Shown piece by piece: positions 46,183-57,900 of a stretch of DNA of 64,000 nucleotides. The position numbers were made by a program, and so were the translations under genes. The notes beneath the pieces are model-generated. The model worked only from the letters and a program-made list of their open reading frames with translations. It was not told the origin of the DNA and searched no databases. Position 1 is the first letter of the stretch; each line of letters starts with the position of its first letter. Origin of the DNA: Gyrodactylus bullatarudis (lineage: Eukaryota > Platyhelminthes > Monogenea > Gyrodactylidea > Gyrodactylidae); the NCBI GenBank assembly GCA_012064415.1, contig SSNU01000040.1, forward strand, positions 1 through 64,000, written 5' to 3'.

Positions 46183-46835
46183 TCATAAATCGAGAGTTAT
46201 TCCAATATCATTCTAAAATGTAAAGCATATATAATTACGAGAAGGCCTTTTTTTCCACTTGGATAATTTTCAGCTATTGTATCAATAATATTTTTAACGA
46301 TATTTTTCCTTTTATTGTGCAATTTAAGTAGCTGGTCTGATTTTTTTAATAAATCTTGATAATTTTCAGTATTGGAAGAATTTCCAGATTTCAGCAAGAG
46401 ATTTCTAAGTTTTGATTCCTTTCTTTAAGAAATTTAATTACTTTCAGTTCCAAGTTTTGTACCTGACTCTTCAATTCACTTAAAGACATCACTTGTTCGG
46501 TTGATTTGAGGCATAAAAATAAAATAATACAAGTTACTAGAACGTAGCTGGGAGATTTTTGATTTTGAGTTGGATATTTGAGTATTTAATTCAGATAAAT
46601 TAGATTTATATGAAAGAATTTCAGATTGAGCAAGATTATTGAGTAGATCTTGATTATACCAGACTATTTTAGATTTGGAGATAATTTTCTCTTTTAGAAT
46701 TTGATTTTCAATAAGCTTATCAATCCATTTTATTGTCTCATTTTTAGGAACATCTCTGATCTTACCTACGGCTTCATTGAGTGTTTGAGGCTTATTAGAT
46801 TGTTGGAAAAAACTTTTTACAAGTTCAATACTCAT
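46183..46835 (-). CDS. PSMC3IP: PSMC3IP/HOP2 homologue, meiotic recombination factor
   Basis: Four exons (46835-46538, 46491-46442, 46418-46239, 46212-46183) with introns of 46, 23 and 26 nt give 185 residues; human is 217. HOP2 works with MND1 to stimulate DMC1/RAD51 strand exchange between homologues in meiosis. The N-terminal winged helix is clear (VKSFFQQSNKPQTLNEAVGK, then ENQILKEKIISKSKIVWYNQ, human GKIKEKMYGKQKIYFADQ). A coiled coil follows. The C-terminal cap has RKNIVKNIIDTIAENYPSGK and LLNDIGI (human RKRMATELSDAILEGYPKSK, FFEEVGIE). It starts at ATG 46835; an in-frame TTG at 46862 is not needed. It is divergent from PRPF39. Confidence 0.85.
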
Positions 46836-47029
46836 TACTGTATAATTTAATAAGTTTAGCAATGCTTTAGTTTAAATATAAAAGAATAACTTGTTCAAAA
46901 ATAATTTTTCAAAAATTTTGATTCAAAACTTTCAAATTTTTCAACAAGTTGTTAAAAACAAGCGAAAGTTTTAGAACATAATTCTTCTTTGTTTTTCATC
47001 AAATTAACATTCAAAACGATTACATTGAT
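46836..47029. promoter_or_regulatory. Shared divergent promoter region, PSMC3IP/PRPF39
   Basis: 194 bp between the two start codons, AT-rich with oligo-T/oligo-A tracts. No named motif can be defended. Confidence 0.4.
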
Positions 47030-50000
47030 ATGTCTGAGCTTGACAAACTGTGGTCTAATGTTGAATACAATCCCCAAGATTTTAATTCGTGGACTCGAAT
47101 TCTTGATTTAATTGATAAACAAGTAAGCTCAATATTAATTTTTTAGCCAGATCATCAAAAAACACGTGATGCTTTTAAAACATTTTTGGATAATTTTCCT
47201 TTATGCTATGGATACTGGAAAAAGTTTTCTGAGTTTGAAAGATTGAAGAAAGGTCGTAAAGAAGCTCTTGAGATATTGGAAATGGGTATAGAGGCTATTC
47301 CTATGAGTGTTGATCTTTGGATTGCCTATGCAGATATTGCAGCAGAGCTATATCACTCCGAAAATAACTATAGTGAAACTTTAAGAAAGTAACTCGACAA
47401 ATTAATTAAAAGTATTTATGAAAAAGGTTTAGAATGGGTTGGTATGGATTTCCGTTCCGATGCATTTTGGGAACATTATATAAGTTGGGAGACAAGTTAT
47501 AACAACTTTCATAATGCCAGACTTATTTATGAACGTTTGCTTGCAACTCCTACACAAATGTACTATCAAAACTGGGATAGCTTCAAAAAAATGATAGAGG
47601 ACAATCATATATGGACATATCTTACAGATGACGAAATAGCCCAACTGCATGCTCAAGTAAATCCTATTGCCAATGAAGCTCTTCAAAATAATAAATATGG
47701 TGGCTTAATTGTAACTGATTCGAAAAAAAAGAAACGTTCAAAAGATATGAAAAAAAACAACAAGAATAAAGAACCAAAGAAAAAAAGACATAGACGAGAT
47801 AGTAATGAAAAAGCTCCAAGCGACTGCGATAGCTCAGATTCAGAAAGATGTTCTGAATTGGAGGATCGAGATATAATCGAAGACGAAAATGGCGTTAAAA
47901 AATTCAGAGTAAATTGTTTTAAATTAATTTTTAGTTGTCTATAAATGAAGAAGAGGCTATCAAACAGCTGGTTATCCTATCCCGAGAAAAAATTTACCAA
48001 GACTGTTATCAGGAAATTATGAAAAGATGGTATTTTGAAGAAAAAGTGAGTTGAATTGTTATGACTTGTATCTTTTATAGATTCGTCGCCCTTATTTTCA
48101 TATCAAACCATTGGAGGATGTTCAAATAACGAATTGGGCAGAGTATATTTCGTACGAAGAGGAAGAAGCTAGAAAGCTTGAAGCAACTAACAGAGAAGAA
48201 GGTAAAATTATTTATCAAAGTCATGCTGGTCGTAAGAGAGTTCGTATTCTTTACGAAAGAGCTCTTGTTGCTTGTGCATTGTATGAACATATGTGGATTC
48301 GTTACGCTAAATACCTTGAAAGAGTTGAACACGACTTTATAGGAGCTCTTAAAGCCTGGAATAGGTCGTGCCATATTCACTTGAAACATAAAATAACAAT
48401 CAACTTTCATTATGCCATGTTTCTTGATCAATATAAAGATAAAATTGCAACTCTGATGGAAAAGGCTACTGCTGATCCTGACAAAACTTTGGATGAATTC
48501 CGTTTAATGGCCAAAAATAATTGGCCTGTAAAACCTCTGGATTTACTAGAAATACTAGAAAAAAGAGTTCCAAATAGCGCATTAGTTTGTTCTAGACGCG
48601 CTGATTTTATACGAAGAGACACGGGGAAATTTTTGGATGTCATTATGTGTCTTAGATCTGGTATAAATCGGCTACGTTATTTCTCTTCAGAGCATTATTT
48701 TAATGCCTTTTCAGTTGATGGAGAATCTGCATCTGTTACTGCTTCTAGGAATTTGATTCTTAGCTGCCAAGAAAAGTCAGGTTCGGGATTCCTTATTTGT
48801 AAAATGGCTCGTTTATTCTTGAAACTTGTTCATTGTAACGATCCAAACGAAAGAATCATTCCTGATTGGCAACTACTACTCAGTGCAAGCTACAATCCTA
48901 TAAAAAACCCCAGTGAAGATAACAAATTCTTTGTTAAACCTACTCTTCCTATAACTGAATTTAAAGAAGAGGCATCTGAAAAATCAGTAAGCAAATATTT
49001 AACTTACCTTATTCAGCCTGTTCTTGATATTAAGAAAGAGAAAACAACAATGGAAACTTCTAATACTGAAGACAAAGAAGAATTAACATTGGAAAATGTA
49101 GACTCTCCTCCTGTTTTAAAATCTAACATTTCTATAACACAAAACAGTGGAAATCTAATACAAAATGGCGAAGAAAAAAATAATGATCAAGCCAACCAGC
49201 TTGACGATAGAAACACATTTGAGTCAAACGACATTGAATTTTTACCTATCAAAGATAAATCTATTTTATCTGTAACTGTTCTTGATTTGCCTGATTCTCG
49301 CAACTACTGTGATAAACATAAAACTCTATTGACTTGTGAAGAAGCTGCAATTAAAGTCTTGAAGGAACATCTTGAATATGACATTGTAAGTTTGTTTATT
49401 TTCTTTAACAGTGATAATAATCTAAAAAAAACTATTTCTAGTCAAATGAGCGTGTCTACACTATGCTACTAGACATAATATTTCAAAGGAGACCCTTGGA
49501 TCTTGATGGAATGATAAAGATTTGTGATAAGGCAATCATTGAATCATCTTTACCTGAAGAAAAAAAATTAGCTTTTATCCAAAGAAAAGTCCAAATTCTT
49601 GAAGAATTCCAAGATGATAATCAGCGAATTAATCGAGCATATGAAGATCTTATTAATTTTACACATTCCATGCACAATCACCGTCTAGCAGCAATGTCTG
49701 CTTCAGCTGCTGCCCAAACCGCCTCAGGTATATATCATGGAAATAGTGACCCAAGATCATTGTCAGGAATTGATCCTATGACTGGAACGTCTGTGCAAAT
49801 ATACAAAGCTCATCCTTATCCAGACTTGCTCAACAATCCTATTCAATTGATAATGAAAAACAACTCTCCACGTCAACCGAATTGTTTATCAGCTTCAGCA
49901 GCTCCTTTGGCTAGAAATAATACTAATTCTGAGTCTAATGGTAATACTGATTACTTAATTCAACAAATGGGTCACTCAATCTACGGTAAAATGGATACTT

Positions 50001-50331
50001 ATGGTTAGTTACACTGATATTATTTGAGATTTTTATTAAATTTTTTTTAGGTCAGTACACTGCTGGAGCTTATGACTCAATGGCGATTGCTCAAGGAGAT
50101 GTTTCAGGGCTTCCACCTCCTAATCCTAATCCACCCCTTATGCACCCTCCGATGGGAGATCCTGGAAATTCTGTAAGTTTTGCAAAAAGCTTTAACTATT
50201 AGAATGCAATTTTTGGGCTTACTGCAATAATAAAGATTATATTTCTTCAGAAATCTGCCTGGAAAAAAGCTGCTGCTGCTGTTGCAAATACAGTTGTCAT
50301 TGAGACTGTTGCAGGAGGAAATTTTTACTAA
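47030..50331 (+). CDS. PRPF39: PRPF39 homologue, U1 snRNP splicing factor with HAT repeats
   Basis: Eight exons (47030-47122, 47147-47388, 47413-47908, 47935-48045, 48081-49385, 49442-50003, 50051-50172, 50251-50331), introns 24-78 nt, 1003 residues against 669 in human. PRPF39/Prp39 is a HAT-repeat scaffold of alternative U1 snRNP. HAT motifs are plain: FPLCYGYWKKFSEFE, EALEILEMGIEAIPMSVDLW, SDAFWEHYISWE, then RRPYFHIKPLEDVQITNWAE (human [20 protein letters not shown]) and ALYEHMWIRYAKYLE. An added Lys/Arg-rich acidic segment (about 230-280) and an acidic low-complexity segment (about 600-720) account for the extra length. The C-terminus is rich in Asn, Pro and Gly with an alanine run. In a compact intron-rich genome this factor would act on the 23-31-nt introns seen around it. 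Confidence 0.9.
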
Positions 50332-50345
50332 AATTTTGAATTATA

Positions 50346-50351
50346 AATAAA
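50346..50351 (+). promoter_or_regulatory. Poly(A) signal AATAAA for PRPF39
   Basis: AATAAA 15 bp after the PRPF39 stop and 133 bp before the next start codon. Confidence 0.5.
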
Positions 50352-50483
50352 AATAATTCATTAAGAAAATCGATTCATTTTTAATTCTTTTTAAACGACG
50401 TGTATTTAGCAAGAAGCTGGAAAGTACAATTAAACAACTAAAACAATTCTTGAATAGCAAAATTAATCACAAATAGTGCAATC

Positions 50484-51848
50484 ATGTCGAAAAGTAAGTT
50501 AAATTTCCTCACAACTCACAAGATTCTGGTTTTTGGAACTATGAAAACTCAATCAAGCTTGAAGAGTTGAAGTCTAATATTTTGCAAAATTTTGATTTTA
50601 TCCGTCTATGCTTTCCTGACATCGAAGGAAATTACATGAGCACCATTATACCCAAAAATATGATTGAGGAAATTTTTGACGATAAGATAAAGTTCAAATC
50701 AGATTTTATTCAGCTTCATGAACAAGAAAATCAACAAGTTTGGATTTTAACTTATTTAGTTAGTTTTATATACAACTTTGTCCTGACCCAAGGACACTTC
50801 ACTCAACTCTTACTCAAGATTCTTTTGAGAAGAAAAAAATTGAATTTGCTGAAATAATTTGTAATTACAAGTGGTCAAATGACATTTTTGTGATGCAAGA
50901 TCCAAGGAAAACATGCATGAGTTTATTAAGTAAAATTGAAAACGAAGAAGATTTGGAACTTCACTCGAGTAATGAAATAGGATTTATATTGAAGGTTTTA
51001 AAATAGAATTTTACATACAAAGCCAGTAATGCAATTTCGTACATTTGACGTTTAGGGAAAATTGCCTGGATAAAATTATTATTTATATTTATTCCAAAAT
51101 GACAGAAATTGGGATTAATATCAAGAGTTTATGTAAGGGAAGATTTCCTTTCCAGCTTGAAGTGGAACTACCAACGCTAGCTGGTATAGCGTCGGCAGAT
51201 TCATATTTTATTTTCAAAAATCAATTAAACATAATAGCCAAGCAATACAATTGGAAAATTAGTTTTGAGAGTAAATTATTTTCTTACATAAAGATTCAAC
51301 CTGTGGATTTGTTCATTATTTATGGAAAAGAAGCTCACGAGAAAATACTTTTTTTGATAGTTCGAGTAAGGAATTTAATTTGAAAAACATAAGAAACTAG
51401 GAACACTTCGTTAACAGCACTATACTGGATTGGAGGCTTACTCGAGAATTCTAATAATTATATAGCATTACTCTGTCCCACTGAAGGATGCTACAAAAGG
51501 TTCGTGAATCAAGACATCTCTAATCTTTATAACTGGGATTTTGATAATGAATCAAAATCTTTGCAAGTTATTAATAGCAAAAACACAGGAATAAGTGTGG
51601 AACTGAGGGTTCCTTCATCAAAAGCTTGTCCTTATAATATAATACTTGCAGTTTTGGCTTCTGGAAATAAGGGGTTATCGATGAAAAAGTTACCTCCTAA
51701 AAGAGAGGATACAGAAAGCTTAAGTTTTAAAAGAATTCCAACGAATATTATAACTTCACTAAGATTAAGGGACAAAAATGCAAAAGACGGTTTAGAATCC
51801 GAATTCGTCAACAATTATTATGAGTATTTATTAACAAAATTACATTAA
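50484..51848 (+). CDS. LGSN: Lengsin-like glutamine synthetase homologue, probable pseudoenzyme
   Basis: Seven exons (50484-50493, 50523-50737, 50764-50968, 50995-51025, 51056-51270, 51294-51365, 51394-51848), introns 23-30 nt, give 400 residues. The glutamine synthetase fold is readable: FDFIRLCFPDIEGNYMSTII (beta-grasp, class I/LGSN type), LCPDPRTLHS, FKIEFYIQ (EIEFY block), FQLEVELPTLAGIASADSY (QFE.N..), GFVHYLWKRS at the GSGxHxHxSLW position, YIALLCPTEGCYKRF (APTxNSYKR) and VELRVPSSKACPYNIILAVL (E-RxP....NPY). The glycine/His loop and the W-G-x-DNR-xxx-R arginine block (here WDFDNESKSLQV) are eroded, so nucleotide and phosphoryl-transfer residues are missing. I infer a non-catalytic lengsin-like role; lengsin itself is a structural lens protein. 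The reading frame only closes if each tiny intron is removed. Confidence 0.75.
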
Positions 51849-51896
51849 ATATAGTAAGAAGGCATCACGTTTTGTTTTAATGAGAAAAACTATTCA

Positions 51897-51902
51897 AATA
51901 AA
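51897..51902 (+). promoter_or_regulatory. Poly(A) signal AATAAA, 8 bp before the NUP210 start codon
   Basis: The only AATAAA after the lengsin-like stop. It lies 48 bp past that stop and immediately upstream of ATG 51911, so cleavage would fall inside the NUP210 coding region or just at its start. Confidence 0.45.
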
Positions 51903-51910
51903 TGTGAAAT

Positions 51911-54900
51911 ATGATAAAGCTTTTTTTCCTGTGCATTTTCCATATTACGTTATATGCTCATTCTTTTAAGTTAAGTCAATCTAAGCTGCTTCTTCCGTTT
52001 TCTTCTGACCATGTTGTGAAGTTCAAGTTATTTGCTACTCCTCAATCATGTTTTTCATGGTCAAGTTCTTCAAAAGAAGTTGTTTCAATATTAGAAGATA
52101 AGGACACATGTCATCAAAATGTAACATTAATTGTGAATTGGAAATCTCCTTTTAGGGCTACAGCTTCTATCCATGTTCATGACTCAGATAATAACATCAG
52201 TCTAAAATGTGATGTAATTGTTGATTCCATTAAAAAAATTGAAATCCATTCCACATCAAAAGAGCTTTATTTGCATAATACTCCTGAGGCATTGGAAGTG
52301 ATTGGCTACGATAAATACAATAATTCGTTTACAAGCCTGGATAGTATACGTTTCAAATGGTCCTTTCCTAAATTAAAGAAAGAACGAGAAGCTCTCAAAA
52401 TGATAGATTGGGAAAATTCTGATTATGAAATTCCATTTGGTATGCAAGAGCTTCGTTCTCAAGGTTATGAAGGTTACAAACAATTGTTTGGTGGAGTCAA
52501 AACAGGATTTCAAACAGTTATGGTAGAAATTAATGAAGACTTTTACAAGTCTGTTGAGCCAGCCAATGTCCGGTTGCTTGTTATATCAAATTACATCATC
52601 GAACCTACATATCTAATCACAAACATTAATTCTATCATTAGTTTAAACGTCTTTCTGATTGAAGATGATAAAAAAATTCCTGTTGCTTTGCCTCAAAGTG
52701 ATTTGGAACTAGTCAATGCTAATCAAACTGTAGGAGAAATTACTCAATCCGCTATTTTTCATGCCTTTAATCATGGACAAACATTAATAAGTCTTGTTGA
52801 TAAAAATTTTGAAGATTTGTTATTACTTGAAAAAGAGGAAGTTTTTGATAAAAGACCCAATACAGTCATTATCGTTGCTGAGCCTAACATGATTCAACTT
52901 TCATTAAAAAAAGAAATAAATGAGATGAATATCATGTGTGATAAAAAGACAGGAATCTCTAAAGAAAAACTTGGAAATGGAATTAAAGTAATTTTAATAA
53001 AAATTATTTAATTTATAGATAATAGAACTTGGCGCTAACTACATTGTGGATGCAGTTATTTTAGATTCAAATGGAAAGATATTCATGCGCAACAATAACT
53101 CTATATTTTCTATTGATTCTGTTGAAAATAGTGATGGTTCTCCTTTAGAACAGGAAAATTATCATTTTGTCAATCAGAAGAACGATCAGAATCAATTCTT
53201 AATCAAATTTATGAAAATTGGTGTTTTCCGACTTCACATATCTTTGTTAGGATATGTTGATGTAAGTTTATATATTATTCAATGGATAATATTCATGACT
53301 CTTAAAATCATTACTATTACTAGAAAAGCGATGTGATATATTTGAATACGAAAATTAAAGAAAAAATAGAAATCAATGTGGTTAATCCCTTGAAATTGGA
53401 TTCTCTTGATGATGAAATAGTTGTTCTATCCAAAAATGAACCTACCACAATTCAGATTAAACCAACAGGGGGAACTGGGAAATTCATTTGGCAACTATCT
53501 GACATGAACGGAGGAATATCAAGTATTTCTGATTCTGGTATTTTGAAAATTAACGGTAGCGGCACCATTAGTCTGAGAGATACTGCAGAAAACTTGAACT
53601 GTATTCAGAAAAAATTTTATCTTGTCAATGAAATAAAAAATATCCAACTTTATACGCGTAGAAATGAGATGATTTCGCATCCAAAGAAGATTTACAATGA
53701 AGAAATAACTGTAAACGATTTATCTAAACAAGAGATTATTCAATTACTCGATGAGAAAGACTATCTATACTATAGCACTCTAACATTGGGCATAAAAATT
53801 AACGCAATCCTCCCAGATAATCGAAAAGTTCAAGTTTCAAATTGTAACACAAACTTTCATATTCGAATTGATGATCCATCCATTTTTGAAGTTGTACCCG
53901 GATTCCTAGACTCTTATTTGATTGAGAATAACAATATCGTTTGTTCTCGATTTCATATCGCTGCTTTAAAGCCTGGAATTAGTTTTATATCAATCGAAGT
54001 TGATAACAATGGTCAAGTTGTGAAATCGAATAAAATCAAAATATATGTCGATTCACCTCTAAAAACTCAATTCTCGACTGTTCCAAAATCTGTTACCGGA
54101 TCAAAGTTTACAATTCCAGTAAGTTGAATATTCTTTAATATATATTTAAGAATATTATTTATATAGATTTGGGAATCTATGAATTTTACGAAAACCTCGA
54201 TTTTTTCATCAAAAATTTGAGTCATATAAATGATTTTTTGGAATCCTATTCACTTTTACGATTTAAAGAAAAAAATTATTTTCATGTAAAAATATGGTCA
54301 TTTTTAAAATTTAAATTTGGCGACAAAATCCTAAATAAATCCCTTAAAAAGCAATTTCCCACTTTTAAAAAAAGGGATTTTGGCGCCAAATCGAAATTTA
54401 AAAAATGACTATATTTTACATGAAAATAATTTTTCTTCAAATCGTAAAAGTGGGCAACATGAATAGGATTCCAAAAAATCGTATATTCGAATTTTTGATG
54501 AAAAATCGAGGTTTTCGTAAAATTCATAGATTCCCAACTTCATATCAATTAGTTTTATATTTATATCAAAGGCTATTCGATCTGTATAAATAATTAAACT
54601 GAAAATGTAAAATGGAGAAATAATAGATTAATATCATTATATTTAATTGAGGTTTCCATGATTACCAAACACCTAGATAATTCATATTCTCAAAAAATTA
54701 TCAAATCAACTTTAGAACAATTCTTTTTAAAATCCATTTATAGTGAGATAAATATTCAAACTAGCTAGTTTAACTATAGTTAATTCTTTTAATCCTATAG
54801 ATTCAAGGTGGAGTCACTGAAGATGCAGATAAAATAGCTTCTTTTTCAGTTGAACATATTTCAAACAAATTAGAAATAGTTCAAGAAGATAAAAAAATTC

Positions 54901-57900
54901 TGTCGATTATGTGTAAAGAGGATGGGCAATTCGATTTCCGTGTTATTTCTTCATCTGAAAAAAACTCATTTAATTCACAACCTTTGCTATTGAAGACCGA
55001 TTTCAGGTAAATTAATATCTTTCTATCGATTTTCCAAAGCATCAAATGTGTTTCTATTAAACAAACGAAAATGATTGTTGAGTGGAAAATGCCGGAAATA
55101 TCAGGAAAAATTCTGTGCAAACTCGAAGATATTTATCACAAACTTTCTTCTGTTCCTGCTACTTATCCAGTACGTTTTTATTATTTATAAATTTAGTTAC
55201 AAGTTCCAAAATCAGAAGATATAAGAATTTATATCCAATTCATGGATAACGAGGGACCACTTAACAATGTTACTTGTGTAAAGAATATTGTCAATTTAGA
55301 AATTATCAAATCCGATGACGCCAATATTATAAATGTTGATCAAATTTTCAGCGAATATTATTCTGAAATACTTCTAGATACCAAGTACGGTCAATTTATT
55401 GATTTTTTTGCATTAGACGAAATCTAAACTATTTTGTGCTTAAATGTAAAAATAGAGGAAATTTTTCTGGTTTGATTGGAGTTAACCTTATATCTACTTA
55501 TGGCCAATTTGATAAAAACCAAATTAAAAATTCTGCTTTGTTATTGATCAAGAATGATTTATCTTTATCCGGCGTACAAACAAAAACTCAATCCCTTAAC
55601 ATAATAACAGGAATGTCTTACACTTTTCAACAACAGGACTTTTCGTATGGAAGTGGACAATATTCTTTTAGCTTAAATCCTGAAAACCAAACATCTTTTA
55701 GAATGATTGAAAATAAGGAAAATCTTAGAATTGAAGCAATTAGTAATGGAGAAGCAGAACTTCATATTAAAGACAAATGCTTTTCATATTCTGTTATGAT
55801 CAAATTGAAATCGATTTCACTTGGATCCATTAGAATTCAAGCATGCAAAAAATTACAAGTTTCCGACCAGGTTAGTAAATTTTCAGCTGATTAACTTTTA
55901 GTGTTATGGAGTTGCCGAAGTTTTCGATAACTTTGGAGATCCTTTATCGATTATTCACGGTAAACAAATGGTTTTAATGTACTCTAATCCTGAGAGTACA
56001 TACGAATATATAAAACTCTCTGATCATATTCACCAAGATTTGAGTGATACAGAAACATTAAAATTTAATTATTCAATCAAAGGCCTGAAACCTGGTAAAG
56101 CTAGCTTACAATTAATCTCTTCTTGGACCGATTCCACAAAAAATGATCAAAAGAAATTCAGTAATACAATTCATATAGAAGTTTATGAAAAATTAAAAAT
56201 GAAACCATGTGACGTCAATTTAATTCATGGTTCTAGAATTTTCTTGAATGTTTATGGAGGTCCAACTGATTCAAAAGTTAACTTTGATGTCACAAAAGAG
56301 GGTATAAAGTATGAATATATCCAAGCAATTTCAACCTTCAAATATTCACAAAAAAATAATATTGCTTTGGTTATTCCAGAAAATAGTCCCCTCGGAAAAT
56401 TTATCATTATTGCTTCTTATGACAGTCATAATCAAAAACAAAATACAACTTGTTCATTTAATGTTTATTCTCTGAGTTCTATTCAGATTACAACGAAAGG
56501 ATATGAACTTGAAGTAAAAAAAGATATCACAAATGATCCCATGTTAGTCAGTGCCAGAAAAATTGATATTATTAAGGGGGGTTATATGCCAGTTTGGGCT
56601 TTAGGCATTGCTGGACCTGAATGTAAGGAAAAATGTATTATTGAGCCTCATATTCTCGGAGTATCAGGTCTCGAATTTCTTTGGAGAATCACAGGGAATA
56701 TTTCGAATTCAACATCTTGCACATTATTGAATTGGTTATATCTATCTGAGGCATCTAATTATGTAAGTTTCTTTAAAAAAATTAAAATGTTTATTCTAAA
56801 TTTTTATTTAGAAAATGAACCCGTTCGGACTTTATCTAAGCGCAGTTGAATCAGGCCAGAATCACCTTTCTTTGAAAATATGGAAAAAAAACTCTGTACC
56901 CATTATGAAAGAAAATAAAAATCTCATTCAAACAATACAATCTTCAATCAGCGCATTAATTGAAAATGATGTTAATCATAATGAATGGACAGTTGAAAAC
57001 TCCCTTCTTATATCAGTAATTTCTCCTCTTGTTTTGAAAACACCTAATGTTTCCATGATTCCACGCCTATTAATTACTCCTGGTTCTCAAATCAATATTC
57101 AAACAAATAATGAAATGTAAGTTACAAGTCGAAATAATATACAATAAATCATTCTCGAATTTTCATAGCTCTCAAAAAGACAAAATTATTTATCAGATTG
57201 AAAATTCATCTTGTACTTCTTTGACCCTTGATGAAAAAACCGGGACTGTTAAGCTAGAAGAAAATGGATTCAAGTTTCCTTCTCAAATGAATAAAAAATC
57301 CAAGCCGAGTATTTGTAATGCTCTAATTTCGATTGAATTAACTTCATTGGAAAGTTTGATTGTCCAAGTGACACACGTTGAAATCGTTGTCAAATATCCT
57401 TATTCATGGATAGCTGAACTCGAAGAAAAAGAATTAACAATAGGAGTTCCACTGAATATTCGATTCTATCTTATTGATGAATTCGGCCATCGGTTCGATT
57501 CTGTTTCTGGTAACTCTCATATTTTTCATCATTTTTTTAGAAAAACTTGTGGAATCGCTCAATTTAGTAAATTTATTTGAAAGGGATTCTATTCAAATTA
57601 TAAAAGTCGGACTAAAAGGCAAAAATGTAGTTAACTTTAAAGTAATCGTCGGACATCCAGAGGAAAAATGCCAAGGTAACATTTTTTACTTTTAAAAATC
57701 TATATATGAAAATAAAGATGAAAAATTACTAAATTCATTATATATTTAAAGATATTGTCCTAAAAATCCAAAGCGAAAATGTTCTCGACGGTTTCCTTAA
57801 TTTGCCTGAATGTCAAAGTCCTCCAATTCAGTTTGAAAAGACCTATTATCTTGGAGAATGGGGAAGAATTTCTGAATGTACATTCACGATAAGAAAATCT

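Noticed and set aside
50941..51060. Apparent frameshift in the lengsin-like gene, suggesting a pseudogene
   Set aside because: Two ordinary introns (50969-50994 and 51026-51055) restore a frame containing the expected FKIEFYIQ glutamine-synthetase block. The full model then closes to 401 codons including the stop.
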